Made by a program: the position numbers and the translations under genes
Shown: piece by piece, positions 59,901-62,215 of the stretch
How the letters are laid out: each line of letters begins with the position of its first letter
Numbering within the stretch: position 1 is the first letter of the stretch
Notes under the pieces: generated by a model
What the model was told of the DNA's origin: nothing
What the model saw: the letters and a program-made list of their open reading frames with translations, nothing else
The model's database searches: none
NCBI GenBank assembly: GCA_022818135.1
Contig: JAFMSR010000006.1
Span: forward strand, 34,884,997 to 34,948,996
Reading direction: 5' to 3'
Origin: Saxidomus purpurata
Taxonomy: Eukaryota; Mollusca; Bivalvia; Venerida; Veneridae
DNA: 64,000 nucleotides

Positions 59901-62105
59901 CGAATAATGCTCCGGATAAGTAAAAGTAACAATAGGCAATAACTCTGAAATGAGTCAAGATAGAGTTATTGTTCTTTCGCACTGCACTTCCTGTCATTGT
60001 GCTTGACCATTTTATGAAGTTATATTGAATTCCAACCAGAAGTTTTCGAATAATGCTCCGGACAAGGAAAAGTAACAAAGGGCAATAACTCTGTAATGAG
60101 TCAAGATTGAGTTATGGTTACTGTGCACTGCACTTCCTCTCATTGTGCTTGACCATTGTATGAAGTTGTTTTGAATTCCAACTAGTACTTTACGAATTAT
60201 GCTCCGGACAAGGAAAAGTAACAAAGGGCAATAACTCTGTAATGAGTCAAGATGGAGTTATGGTTCTTGTGCACTGCACTTCCTCTCAATGTACTTGACC
60301 ATTGTATGAGGTTATACTGAATTGCAACCAGTAGTTTTCAAGGAATGCTCTGGAGAAGAAAAAATAACAAAGGGCAATAACTCTGAAAATACTCTAGATA
60401 GAGTTATGGTTCTTGTACACTGCATTTCCTCTCATTGTGCTTCATCATTGTATGAAATTGTATTGAATTCCAACCAGAAGTTTTCAAGTTATGCTCCGGA
60501 CAATGAAAAGCAACAAAGGGCAATAACTCTGTAATTAGTCAAGATGGAGTTATGGTTCTTCTGCACTGCACTTCCTCTCAATGTGCTTGACCATTGTATG
60601 AAGTTGTATTGAATTCCAACCAGTAGTTTTCAAGTTATGCTCCGGACAAGGAAAAGTAACAAAGGGCAATAACTCTGTAATTAGTCAAGATGGAGTTATA
60701 GTTCTTGTGCACTGCACTTCCTCTCAATGTGCTTGACCATTGTATGAAGTTGTATTGAATTCCAACCAGTAGTTTTCAAGTTACGCTCCGGACAAGGAAA
60801 ACTAACAAAGGGCAATAACTCTGTAATTAGTCAAGATGGAGTTATAGTTCTTGTGCACTGCACTTCCTCTCAATGTGCTTGATCATTGTATGAAGTTGTA
60901 TTGAATTCCAACAAATAGTTTTCAAGTTATGCTCCGGACAAGGAAAATGCAACAGACCGCCCGACCGACCGACCGACCAACCGACCGACCAACCACCGGG
61001 TGACTCCTATATACCCCCCTAAACTTCGTTTTGGGGGTATAATAAAATCGCGGGGAAAAAAAGACGAAAATCGCGGACATGCGAGATCGCGAAAATATGT
61101 GACAAACGGGAAACAACGTACATTTGAGTCTGGGAAAGGGATCAGCAGCTAGATCTATCTAATTTAAGATTTTTTTGAAAATATAACAGTAGAGCTTCAG
61201 AACACAAACTGAAAAATATGATGTGCAAGCGCTAGAGTACAAGGCCAGAAACCCTATGACACATGGTTCGACCCTTAAAAATCTCACCTTGACTCTTGAA
61301 AATTTGATTTTGACCCTTGAAAATTTAGGCTGAAGAGTCAATGACCCTTGAGTTTCAAAGCCTACCGGACGCCCTATCTGTACAATAAACAAAGGCATAC
61401 AGTTCCAATCTGTACAATAAACAAAGGCATACAGTTCCAATCTGTACAATAAACAAAGGCATACAGTTACAATCTGTACTATATATACAAAGGCATACAG
61501 TTCCAATCTGTACTATATACAAAGGCATACAGTTACAATCTGTACTATATACAATGGCATAGAGTTACAATCTGTTCTATATACAAAGGCATACAGTTCC
61601 AATATGTACTATATACAAAGCCTGGCTCTTGTAACAAGAACATTACTGTACAGAAACAATACTGAGAATACAAAGCCATGGCTGGATGCCTGGACAGTTG
61701 TTAAGGCACATCACCTCATCTACTTCCAATACAACATTCTGGACTTTCTGTCTGTATAAAATATTTAAAAAGTGCATCTTATAAAAGCCCTTAATCATAG
61801 CACATTTCAGGCTATTAAAATTAAAAAACACTCCAAGCAATGCAAAATGCATTTGGTCAGAATAACTGATATGAATTATGATTAATTGGTGTGTTTAAGT
61901 TAAGTATATAACTGGCTCGGTGATAATTAAGTGCATCATAGGAGTCTAGTAGGGATGACTTTACCAGAAATAAAACATGTCTTGTTGTCATCGGCCAACA
62001 CATAACCGGTCATACAACTACATGTGTACTGCTCTGCACTTTCCAAACACAGCTGACTGCACAATGGGATCCCTGATTTGTTCACACTACACCCATCTCT
62101 CACTG
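2847..62105 (-). CDS. LDL-receptor-related (LRP-like) transmembrane receptor, 15 exons, partial gene
   Basis: Whole-gene entry; exons are listed separately. Reading from high to low coordinates, the exons encode EGF module, YWTD-type beta-propeller, EGF module, second propeller, EGF module, a short stalk, one transmembrane helix and the start of a cytoplasmic tail. This is the membrane-proximal layout of LRP4/5/6- and LDLR-type endocytic or signalling receptors. No LDLR class A repeats are visible in the window. Exon boundaries have GT/AG sites and matching phases except at exon 7/8 and 8/9, where each junction is off by one base. Exon 1 opens with an acceptor, so the gene starts to the right of the window; the last exon was not found and is probably to the left. 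Exact subfamily is uncertain; LRP4/6-like is the best guess from domain order. Confidence 0.85.
3797..4903 (+). mobile_element. Tandem-core element, family A, copy 1
   Basis: Starts ctagagctatcactaaatg and ttaatacccccaaaag; ends with a (gacc)n tail and the hairpin tataccccc...gggggtata. The core is about five ~147-bp repeats containing caataactctgtaattagtc. Also at 14239, 50919 and 59679, always in the same orientation. 2974-3796 upstream is intron without recognised features. Confidence 0.75.
5294..5465 (-). CDS. LRP-like exon 14: stalk and transmembrane helix
   Basis: Acceptor tttcacag, donor gtaagt. A short charged stalk (about 29 residues, Lys/Arg rich at the end) is followed by a ~26-residue hydrophobic run ([20 protein letters not shown]...) and a basic stop-transfer YHRNK. 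This places the C-terminal part in the cytoplasm. Confidence 0.85.
5466..7463. other. Intron sequence between exons 13 and 14, nothing recognised
   Basis: No ORF of coding character. A G/A-rich stretch at about 6925-6995 is low complexity. Confidence 0.4.
7464..8629. mobile_element. hAT-like non-autonomous DNA transposon
   Basis: Terminal inverted repeats cagtgaataatctag / ctagattattcactg; flanked by direct repeat CACTGGG (7457-7463 and 8630-8636), part of a likely 8-bp duplication. No transposase seen. Confidence 0.75.
8661..8777 (-). CDS. LRP-like exon 13: membrane-proximal EGF module
   Basis: Acceptor attttag, donor gtatcg. It encodes [14 protein letters not shown]..., [14 protein letters not shown], a canonical NGGC-type EGF module as found after LRP propellers. 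Phase 1 in and out. The right end of a hAT-like element lies about 25 bp beyond its donor. Confidence 0.87.
8867..9864. mobile_element. Tc1/pogo-like non-autonomous element with TA duplication
   Basis: Ends TA-cagtaaactc... and ...gagttaactg-TA. The interior has short gttccttatatcc-like palindromic motifs typical of pogo-type ends. No intact ORF. 9866-10297 holds nothing recognised. Confidence 0.5.
10298..10467 (-). CDS. LRP-like exon 12: last blade of second propeller
   Basis: Acceptor cttgcag, donor gtaggt. It encodes [20 protein letters not shown], then an outgoing helix region. The P-x-S-L-x-V-x-x-x-x-I-Y-F-T-D pattern is typical of the final blade before the EGF cap. Ends in phase 1. 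Confidence 0.85.
11224..11987. mobile_element. Tc1/pogo-like MITE (764 bp) with TA duplication
   Basis: TIRs CACTGCAACCCCGTTATAAC and its near complement at the right end, flanked by TA on both sides. The interior repeats cgcgttataacg. No transposase. Confidence 0.75.
12001..13418. mobile_element. Tandem-core element, family B
   Basis: About nine ~145-178-bp core units with gtgaccttgacctttgag and tccttcaatgcatgacaaag. Left end gaatgcccccgaaagagg; right end has a ggacggacagacgg tail and the hairpin tgcctcccttcgggagca. Inserted in family D sequence. Confidence 0.75.
14239..15299 (+). mobile_element. Tandem-core element, family A, copy 2
   Basis: Same ends as copy 1 with several core units, ending in the gacc tail and gggggtata hairpin 50 bp before exon 11's donor. 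Confidence 0.75.
15347..15607 (-). CDS. LRP-like exon 11: two YWTD blades
   Basis: Acceptor attctag, donor gtaaga. It encodes [20 protein letters not shown] and [21 protein letters not shown], two clear class B blades. Phase 2 in and phase 2 out. A long perfect-type palindrome begins about 20 bp upstream of its acceptor. Confidence 0.88.
15627..15720. repeat. 94-bp palindrome
   Basis: tacatgttgatgcag at the left pairs with ctgcatcaacatgta at the right; the AT-rich middle (taattaataattataaattt) also pairs. Arms of about 45 bp with very few mismatches, about 20 bp upstream of exon 11. Confidence 0.85.
16216..16313 (-). CDS. LRP-like exon 10: YWTD blade continuation
   Basis: Acceptor atttcag, donor gttagt. 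It encodes [17 protein letters not shown] and [15 protein letters not shown], the LDG and PRGI-x-VD parts of two successive blades. Continues exon 9 in phase 0; ends in phase 2. Confidence 0.83.
16619..17096. mobile_element. Pogo-like MITE, degenerate
   Basis: Left end TA-cagtcaaacatgtact and right end gggcaagttccactg are imperfect inverted repeats; the interior repeats ggtcgcttaa. No ORF. Confidence 0.55.
17415..17492 (-). tRNA. tRNA-like sequence or SINE head
   Basis: On the minus strand: agccgga acceptor, tagctcagttggtagagc (A box), ggattgagtcc (B box) and tcaggct, pairing with the acceptor except one position, followed by a T-run. The anticodon arm pairs poorly, so a tRNA-derived repeat is more likely than a working tRNA. 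Confidence 0.5.
17500..18215. other. AT-rich intron sequence, nothing recognised
   Basis: No repeats or coding character identified. Confidence 0.4.
18248..19142. mobile_element. Tandem-core element, family C
   Basis: Ends ttgtgtcgccctc and gaaagggcgacacaa (inverted). About five ~150-bp cores with aaaggggcataactctgtca, then a (ggac)n tail. 19143-20085 has no recognised feature. Confidence 0.75.
20090..21680 (+). repeat. Minisatellite, 23/24-nt units
   Basis: Dozens of copies of aaatatctacaactaat + aaaggac (24 nt) alternating with a 23-nt form having cagctaat. From about 21100 the units are increasingly degenerate. The 24-nt units keep a reading frame (ISTTNKGQ repeats) but this is a consequence of the period. 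21681-22093 has no recognised feature. Confidence 0.9.
22094..22191 (+). CDS. RING-like gene exon 1
   Basis: ATG at 22094 (A at -3) directly follows an in-frame TGA at 22088, so it is the first possible start. A good acceptor (tttccag) at 22052-22058 suggests a 5' non-coding exon upstream. Encodes the first two zinc pairs; donor gtaaga, phase 2. Confidence 0.65.
22094..30837 (+). CDS. Small RING-like/Cys-rich zinc-binding protein, 4 exons, nested in LRP-like intron
   Basis: Spliced gene of 98+79+102+99 nt (125 codons plus stop) with all phases matching. Residues 5-43 form a RING-like finger: C5-x2-C8, then [14 protein letters not shown] with H20, H22, C25, C28, then C40-x2-C43 in exon 2. The third usual cysteine is replaced by His20. 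The C-terminal half has further Cys/His pairs (CRECGC, an H, then [10 protein letters not shown]) resembling a TRAF-type zinc finger. RING proteins of this kind usually act as E3 ubiquitin ligases; that role is inference. The gene lies on the strand opposite to the host receptor gene, inside its 33-kb intron. The exact family was not recognised. Confidence 0.65.
22975..23640. repeat. Tandem ~150-bp dispersed repeat
   Basis: Units contain ggattttcataaaactttgctg and gcacttgctcaaaggtcaagg-like text, about four copies. An inverted fragment of the first unit recurs at 24530-24640. 22192-22974 holds nothing recognised. Confidence 0.55.
23711..24517. mobile_element. Tigger/pogo-like element remnant
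   Basis: TIRs TA-cagtcaaaactg... and ...cagtcttgactg-TA. A 67-codon minus-strand ORF (24290-24087) contains [17 protein letters not shown], like the DNA-binding start of pogo/Tigger transposases. The rest of a transposase is missing. Confidence 0.6.
24720..24815. repeat. Microsatellite (GAAT)n then (AAAC)n
   Basis: Seven gaat units followed by caaa units. Confidence 0.9.
24819..25935. mobile_element. hAT-like non-autonomous element
   Basis: Left end cagggcccacgctg; right end cccagtgtgtgccctg, an imperfect inverted pair. No clear target duplication and no transposase, so boundaries are moderate. Confidence 0.5.
25960..27300. repeat. Composite of tandem-core element fragments
   Basis: Begins like family E (acaagagctgtcagcaggacagcg) and ends like it at ~27300 (gaatagtcaagctaaaaa); between are an (agac)n stretch and a hairpin cctgtagctcctacagg. 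Contains exon 2 of the RING-like gene at 26980, so it cannot be one uninterrupted element. Confidence 0.4.
26980..27058 (+). CDS. RING-like gene exon 2
   Basis: Acceptor ttattgtag, donor gtaagt. One base completes the Arg codon of exon 1, then [20 protein letters not shown] in frame. Contains the last CxxC of the RING-like finger. A short CA repeat sits at its start. Confidence 0.6.
27900..28550. repeat. Degenerate tandem repeat in intron
   Basis: Three to four copies of a unit with cattgtggtgaacagtt and atgacaaagttacagcc, similar in style to family B. No coding sense. Confidence 0.45.
28706..28807 (+). CDS. RING-like gene exon 3
   Basis: Acceptor tttctacag, donor gtaaca, exactly 34 codons in phase 0. 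Encodes [20 protein letters not shown] and a following [10 protein letters not shown]. It reads as real coding sequence amid repeat-derived introns. Confidence 0.65.
29285..30480. mobile_element. Family E fragment interrupted by a hAT-like element
   Basis: Family E start at 29285 (acaagagctgtaataaagac) continues after 30195. Between, 29391-30195 has ends acatggttcatacag and ctgtgcgaaccatgt and interior repeats ttcaagtacttttcaagg. Confidence 0.5.
30739..30837 (+). CDS. RING-like gene exon 4 with stop
   Basis: Acceptor tatttcag. Phase 0, 32 codons then TGA. Encodes a His and four Cys ([10 protein letters not shown]) followed by an amphipathic C-terminal helix rich in charged residues. Confidence 0.62.
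   Translation, partial: YHIRMPCMDGQCFPCEKLQRISEKLSEAFNRR
30838..31100 (+). other. Presumed 3' region of the RING-like gene, up to the Polinton insertion
   Basis: 264 bp from the stop codon to the Polinton end, target duplication included. No ORF and no AATAAA signal seen. The Polinton therefore inserted in, or just beyond, the 3' UTR of this gene. Confidence 0.4.
31101..31106. repeat. Target site duplication, left copy (AGTGAA)
   Basis: Six bases identical to 48911-48916 directly outside the other end; 6 bp is the usual Polinton duplication length. Confidence 0.93.
31107..31445 (+). repeat. Polinton left terminal inverted repeat
   Basis: Aligns base by base with the reverse complement of 48572-48910; three mismatches in 339 positions, all in the inner 100 bases. 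Contains two copies of a ~24-bp motif around attGAtGCgCGAAATGT. Confidence 0.95.
31243..31521 (+). repeat. Subterminal direct repeats in the Polinton left end
   Basis: The motif attTaGTATTGAyGCrCGAAATGT occurs at 31243-31266, 31359-31382 and 31498-31521 within longer imperfect ~116-139-bp units. The first two are in the TIR and thus also at the right end; the third lies inside the TIR boundary only on the left. Could be binding sites for integrase or a replication protein; this is inference. Confidence 0.7.
31639..32797 (+). pseudogene. Polinton packaging ATPase (FtsK/HerA, A32-like), spliced, with one frameshift
   Basis: P-loop ATPase that packages viral DNA into capsids. Exon 1 31639-31948, intron 31949-32178 (gtaaaa...tgcag), exon 2 from 32179. 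The Walker A motif MSQSGKT begins right at exon 2 (about residues 105-111); the Walker B LLIVFDD is near residues 176-181. After that the frame closes at 32424 and the family's C-terminal part ([16 protein letters not shown]..., an arginine-rich segment) continues one frame away to 32797, so there is one single-base frameshift near 32405-32425. The N-terminal ~90 residues are low-complexity with a Ser run encoded by a TCA microsatellite. The start at 31639 is chosen because sequence upstream is not family-like; 31588 is in frame too. A decayed inverted copy lies at 43100-43725. Confidence 0.85.
32837..32945 (+). promoter_or_regulatory. Candidate promoter region with repeated box and TATA-like tracts
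   Basis: The 15-bp box aaacactaggcggta occurs at 32837-32851 and 32892-32906; TATAAAA stands at 32888-32894 and a (TA)n run at 32927-32942, 20 bp before the next start codon. Placement between two viral-type genes suggests a late promoter; function is inferred only. Confidence 0.4.
32964..33262 (+). pseudogene. Small Polinton core-type protein with basic motif, one frameshift
   Basis: About 100 residues. Begins [20 protein letters not shown] and has a central basic stretch ([20 protein letters not shown]) that I recognise from the short protein encoded beside the ATPase in many Polintons and adintovirus-like elements; comparison with adenovirus core/pX-type proteins is inference. The family's Gly-Gly-rich tail is found in the next frame from about 33208, with a TAA at 33260-33262, 17 bp before the next gene. 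A single-base frameshift near 33200-33212 is therefore likely. The first frame stays open to 33479 but reads unlike the family there. A fragment of a second copy is at 39780-40046 (minus). Confidence 0.65.
33280..33919 (+). pseudogene. Polinton protein with LPQSQYQRL start and conserved C-terminal domain, one frameshift
   Basis: Starts [20 protein letters not shown], the opening typical of the gene that follows the small core protein in Polintons, then a Gln/Thr/Asp-rich linker. The conserved C-terminal part ([38 protein letters not shown]) is in another frame, open from 33476 to 33919. The frame change falls in the low-complexity linker between 33476 and 33528. Role unknown; probably a virion or assembly protein by position. 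Confidence 0.6.
33988..34494 (+). CDS. Penton-like minor capsid protein (putative)
   Basis: 168 codons, or fewer if an internal Met (34030 or 34061) is used. Contains the recurring Polinton pattern [20 protein letters not shown], a Gly-Thr-Trp-Gly-Val strand, [15 protein letters not shown], and a C-terminal [20 protein letters not shown] ending in beta-strands. This pattern belongs to a family I associate with the single jelly-roll minor capsid (penton) protein; the assignment is moderate. The family is often longer, so this is a compact version. Intact reading frame. A TATA-like tatataaa at 33922-33929 precedes it. A degraded copy of its 3' half is at 38520-39010. Confidence 0.6.
   Translation: MYCVKRLLTELFKIMFFHDNFNIEMRSFDSRNVYPENTCSDFRTQFATPVHLYGTWGVCLTDITVASSIAEMPYEGRDLYVYSDLVEGSIVGDNIKPILRKVYLGQASVYDGRAVCNVNLTDGLSYKLVTLSNFMSIGIYLETEMGQRPVFPHGSTVALTVHLKKTLV
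34495..34990. other. Spacer between convergent genes; inverted repeat
   Basis: No coding sequence seen. Contains a 12-bp perfect inverted repeat acatacgtacat-gt-atgtacgtatgt (about 34885-34910) and a 12-bp direct repeat ggctgttatgac near 34765-34795. Lies between the stop codons of the penton-like and F-box genes. Confidence 0.5.
34991..36195 (-). CDS. F-box protein, three exons, carried inside the Polinton
   Basis: Exons 36195-36130, 35848-35554 and 35331-34991 join with good GT/AG sites (gtaagt/attag; gtgagt/ccgcag) and matching phases to 233 codons plus stop. Residues ~154-200 form an F-box: [31 protein letters not shown], then [12 protein letters not shown]-box proteins bind Skp1 and recruit substrates to SCF ubiquitin ligases. 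The first ~150 residues match nothing I recognise, so the substrate-binding part is unknown. A Tyr/Glu-rich tail ([14 protein letters not shown]) follows the F-box. Unlike its Polinton neighbours the reading frame is intact. It could be a captured host gene or an old viral host-control gene. Confidence 0.75.
36223..36230 (-). promoter_or_regulatory. TATA box candidate for the F-box gene
   Basis: TATAAAAG on the minus strand, 28 bases upstream of the start codon at 36195; transcription would begin at or just before the ATG, giving a very short leader. Confidence 0.4.
36231..38515. other. AT-rich stretch in Polinton centre, no gene recognised
   Basis: Only short, composition-driven ORFs; none resembles DNA polymerase B or protease. 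This is where a Polinton of this size would be expected to keep large genes. Confidence 0.5.
38520..39010 (+). pseudogene. Decayed second copy of penton-like gene 3' part
   Basis: 38525-38597 matches 34317-34385 (gtcgggcagtgtgcaacgtc...), then about 280 bp of unrelated sequence, then 38880-39040 matches 34446-34550 (gtagcgttaacc, tttatcgtttactct). Same orientation as the intact gene; many substitutions and indels. Confidence 0.65.
39660..40440 (-). pseudogene. Decayed copy A (3' part): small core protein and ATPase C-terminal fragments
   Basis: Minus-strand remnants: 40046-39783 matches the start of the core-type protein ([15 protein letters not shown]), 40416-40228 matches the ATPase C-terminal part ([15 protein letters not shown]). 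Inverted relative to the functional-looking copies at 32.4-33.2 kb. Its left end repeats at 42720 (cacttgctaacttgctggtt), marking the start of a direct repeat. Confidence 0.75.
40585..40662 (+). tRNA. tRNA-like sequence (degenerate)
   Basis: A-box-like tggctcaattggttagtgcg and B-box-like ggttcaagttcgaatc at tRNA spacing. Acceptor and T stems do not pair well, so it is a pseudo-tRNA or SINE head rather than a functional gene. Confidence 0.35.
40985..41062 (-). tRNA. tRNA-like sequence (degenerate)
   Basis: On the minus strand tggcttagtggtaacggcag (A box) and ggttcgaatccc (B box). Acceptor stem poor; an unrelated 8-bp pairing cttgtcat/atgacaag is present. Confidence 0.35.
41823..42353 (-). pseudogene. 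Decayed copy A (5' part): integrase N-terminus fused to ATPase middle
   Basis: 42353-41960 matches the integrase N-terminal part ([20 protein letters not shown], then ADMSRLAKH). From about 41950 down to 41823 the sequence instead matches ATPase 32250-32400 (gaaaagttctcgagcatggcc). The junction joins two genes that lie at opposite ends of the main element. Confidence 0.75.
42500..42582 (-). tRNA. tRNA-like sequence (degenerate) with T-run
   Basis: On the minus strand gatggtgtagtggctgag (A box) and gagttcaaatcccatcc (B box), followed by tttttt, a Pol III-type terminator. Confidence 0.35.
42720..43725 (-). pseudogene. Decayed copy B: inverted ATPase gene with its intron, Walker A lost
   Basis: Reverse complement of 31666-32440 with internal gaps, then ATPase 3' and core-protein fragments. 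It retains the intron end (ctgttttctacag) and both exons, so it arose by DNA copying rather than from mRNA. At the start of exon 2 the 15 bases coding for the Walker A Ser-Gln-Ser-Gly-Lys are replaced by two bases. Also repeats 39660 onward in direct orientation. Confidence 0.8.
43726..44660. other. No gene recognised
   Basis: AT-rich, with an ACT microsatellite at ~43730-43760 and an agaacagaac-type repeat near 44030. Plus-strand ORFs running into 44847 are antisense to the capsid gene. Confidence 0.5.
44661..45958 (-). pseudogene. Polinton major capsid protein (double jelly-roll), one frameshift
   Basis: Shell protein of Polinton virions. The N-terminal part (45958-45725) begins [20 protein letters not shown] and contains [15 protein letters not shown]; the rest (45719-44661) includes [31 protein letters not shown] and [19 protein letters not shown], a pattern of the Polinton major capsid family. 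About 430 residues, within the family's range. The two parts are one base out of frame at a G-rich run near 45750-45757; otherwise the reading is clean, so a single indel is the only damage seen. Confidence 0.88.
46012..46503 (-). CDS. Basic Polinton protein, putative virion core component
   Basis: 163 codons. Starts [20 protein letters not shown], then an Asn run of 12 encoded by a trinucleotide repeat, then [19 protein letters not shown] and a Lys/Arg-rich end with [10 protein letters not shown]. The VVSPTEQ...QAxxxL element plus basic tail and terminal DIF is a pattern I recognise from a small gene next to the capsid gene in Polintons. DNA binding is inferred from charge only. Intact frame. 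46504-46843 upstream has no gene, only a short CA repeat. Confidence 0.6.
   Translation of the reverse strand: MNFASSQYSNVYVPDFKGWSDFFEKNTQKENRGNFSFQTETQYLNNNNNNNNNNNNGGDNSGSQSTASTFLQPVVRNILSSKNHNTGAKSAVVQVVSPTEQTLQQAEKSVLKQGKTKRKNSKKRKPVKRGVTNNIGKNRGKRTDSFNRKTLVDIFTKRKRDKK
46844..48022 (-). pseudogene. Polinton chromodomain integrase (retrovirus-like DDE), two frameshifts
   Basis: Inserts the element by cutting and joining DNA ends. The N-terminal frame (48022-47495) holds catalytic Asp in YDTDLADM (residue ~84) and in [10 protein letters not shown] (residue ~145). The catalytic Glu follows in YAERF, in the next frame (about 47493-47254), with [15 protein letters not shown]. The third frame (47257-46844) has an SH3-like domain ([18 protein letters not shown]) and a chromodomain (YKIERVIKV, then [20 protein letters not shown]). 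All catalytic residues are present. The two frame changes (near 47493-47500 and 47255-47260) are single bases. Confidence 0.88.
48061..48471 (-). CDS. Small two-helix membrane protein of Polinton type
   Basis: 136 codons, intact. Ser/Thr-rich N-terminus, first hydrophobic helix [19 protein letters not shown], a short loop with an acidic stretch, second helix [17 protein letters not shown]. The pair 'QxxLIY...' and 'LWxxLLSxxxGYxLPxP' recurs in Polinton and adintovirus-like elements; function unknown, with a holin-like or virion membrane role possible. Sits between the integrase start (38 bp) and the right TIR. Confidence 0.6.
   Translation of the reverse strand: MESYELGSPIEASGSLLRKNRADDNLITASTSASTISRRQRTAKNCITFAAQIILIYGIVAVSVSQIISDSADKDLWLVLLSTCIGYVLPSPRLKYLKAGGHGRTGEQLQSPFGFDTLTGFDEADCSSKTKRSNTL
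48572..48910 (-). repeat. Polinton right terminal inverted repeat
   Basis: Reverse complement of 31107-31445 apart from three substitutions. Homology stops sharply at the inner edge. Confidence 0.95.
48911..48916. repeat. Target site duplication, right copy (AGTGAA)
   Basis: Identical to 31101-31106; directly follows the terminal bases CTTACTACT. Confidence 0.93.
48917..49675. other. Intron sequence, nothing recognised
   Basis: Flank between the Polinton and exon 9. A short agatgaaagggagacaatc duplication occurs near 49230-49275. Confidence 0.4.
49676..49834 (-). CDS. LRP-like exon 9: YWTD blade of second propeller
   Basis: Acceptor tgtacag, donor gtaata. It is open only in phase 0 and encodes [16 protein letters not shown]..., [17 protein letters not shown]. 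The blade is split by the very large following intron: its second half ([11 protein letters not shown]) is exon 10, 33 kb away, in matching phase 0. Confidence 0.83.
50278..50470 (+). other. Coding-like plus-strand segment of unknown origin
   Basis: Frame 50231-50473 reads [36 protein letters not shown] with balanced composition unlike the surrounding intron. An AG precedes it (catcag) but no good donor follows. Could be a retropseudogene fragment or a missed exon; not identified. Confidence 0.25.
50560..50645 (-). tRNA. tRNA-like fragment
   Basis: On the minus strand tgatagagtggttaaggttg (A box of Leu/Ser type) and ggggtcgtacc (weak B box). Probably SINE-derived. Confidence 0.3.
50919..51254 (+). 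mobile_element. Tandem-core element, family A, copy 3 (single core)
   Basis: Same left end and the same tail and hairpin, but essentially one core unit, so about 340 bp long. Confidence 0.72.
51332..52572. mobile_element. Tc1-like non-autonomous element with nested insertion
   Basis: TIRs ctgtaaacctagaaat at both ends flanked by TA. The interior 51550-52400 carries repeated atcgattat motifs, suggesting a second element inside. The right end is 93 bp from exon 8. Confidence 0.65.
52665..52872 (-). CDS. LRP-like exon 8: first blade of second propeller
   Basis: Acceptor attacag, donor gtgagt. It encodes [15 protein letters not shown]..., [19 protein letters not shown], an opening strand and first blade. 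The only good donor leaves phase 2, but exon 9 is open only in phase 0. A missing G (CCACAG before gtgagt) would restore agreement; a missed micro-exon is the alternative. Confidence 0.8.
52873..53770. other. Intron sequence, nothing recognised
   Basis: A pair of similar segments (ccacaaattgaaatcc / ccacaaattctatg) near 53410 and 53470 suggests a small old duplication. Confidence 0.35.
53775..54226. mobile_element. Tandem-core element with family D end
   Basis: Two adjacent 146-bp units (53838-53983 and 53984-54129) appear identical; then a (cgccc/atcc) tail and hairpin ataaccaggattttcaaaa...gaaaacctggtta. It lies 29 bp from exon 7. Confidence 0.65.
54255..54375 (-). CDS. LRP-like exon 7: EGF-like module, donor uncertain
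   Basis: Acceptor tttacag. It encodes an EGF-like module with six cysteines ([15 protein letters not shown]..., [16 protein letters not shown]). The end is not certain. The donor gtatct (used here) leaves the exon in phase 2, while exon 8 needs phase 1; the alternative donor gtacaa just after the last Cys codon's first base gives a TGA at the junction. By analogy with exon 1/2, one extra T in the stretch aagttgg would explain the mismatch. Confidence 0.75.
54376..55665. other. Intron between exons 6 and 7, nothing recognised
   Basis: No coding sense or repeat identified. Confidence 0.35.
55666..55870 (-). CDS. LRP-like exon 6: last strands of first propeller
   Basis: Acceptor catcag, donor gttagt. 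It encodes [19 protein letters not shown] and [19 protein letters not shown], the closing strand of a propeller leading into an EGF module. It ends in phase 1 and joins exon 7 to give Val-Asp-Pro-Cys. Confidence 0.83.
56403..56616 (-). CDS. LRP-like exon 5: two YWTD blades
   Basis: Acceptor ttacag, donor gtatat. The residues [37 protein letters not shown] are the recurring LDLR class B motif pair (L-x-W-T-x-W followed by LDG and P-x-x-L-x-LD). Ends in phase 0. Confidence 0.87.
56965..57133 (-). CDS. LRP-like exon 4: YWTD blade
   Basis: Acceptor ttgcag, donor gtaagt. It encodes a classical LDLR class B blade ([19 protein letters not shown]..., then an [11 protein letters not shown] turn). Phase 1 in, phase 2 out, completed by exon 5 to give Arg-Lys-Leu-Leu-Trp-Thr. 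Confidence 0.85.
57676..57888 (-). CDS. LRP-like exon 3: propeller strands with internal tandem duplication
   Basis: Acceptor attacag, donor gtaaca. The exon contains two copies of a ~99-102-nt unit, both encoding a segment like [26 protein letters not shown]; a partial third copy continues into the intron. Because each copy contains the same CAG/GTAACA donor, a second donor exists at 57775 (exon end). Using it would remove 33 residues without changing the frame. Ends in phase 1 and joins exon 4. Confidence 0.8.
58137..58250 (-). CDS. LRP-like exon 2: start of first propeller
   Basis: Acceptor attacag and donor gtatgt. It encodes about 38 residues ([17 protein letters not shown]...), the strand that follows the EGF module and opens the propeller in LDLR-family proteins. 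Phase 1 to phase 1. The intron between exons 1 and 2 holds the 32-nt minisatellite and the 2.45-kb insertion. Confidence 0.8.
58428..58922 (+). repeat. Minisatellite, 32-nt units, left part
   Basis: About 15 copies of aaaggcatacagttccaatc + tgtactatatac, later copies with caataaac. Continues at 61376 beyond an insertion. Confidence 0.9.
58923..61375. mobile_element. DNA transposon inserted in the 32-nt minisatellite
   Basis: Ends cagggcgttcggtag and ctaccggacgccct are inverted; ATCTGT flanks both sides (58917-58922, 61376-61381), though the satellite sequence itself makes the exact duplication length unclear. No transposase; carries a nested family A element. Confidence 0.65.
59679..61045 (+). 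mobile_element. Tandem-core element, family A, copy 4 (nested)
   Basis: Longest copy, about seven core units, inserted inside the larger element 58923-61375. Ends with the (gacc)n tail and the hairpin. Confidence 0.75.
61376..61620 (+). repeat. Minisatellite, 32-nt units, right part
   Basis: About seven more copies of the unit at 58428, some degenerate, ending near 61620. Confidence 0.85.
61965..62105 (-). CDS. LRP-like exon 1: EGF-like module
   Basis: Acceptor ...tatacttcag before 62105 and donor gtaaag after 61965. The exon encodes one EGF-like module of the type that caps a propeller: six cysteines in the order C-x7-8-C-x3-C-x8-C-x-C-x12-C, with residues such as LCSQLCL and [11 protein letters not shown]. 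It ends in phase 1 (last base G), which joins exon 2 to make glycine. Upstream exons lie outside the window. Confidence 0.85.
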
Positions 62106-62215
62106 CTGAAGTATACAAAAATACATGGTGCAACAACGGAATAATACAGAAAAGGACTGTGAAACAGTTTATGCAGACCAAAATCAACCTTTTTTTCCAA
62201 AAGATAATGTATCAT

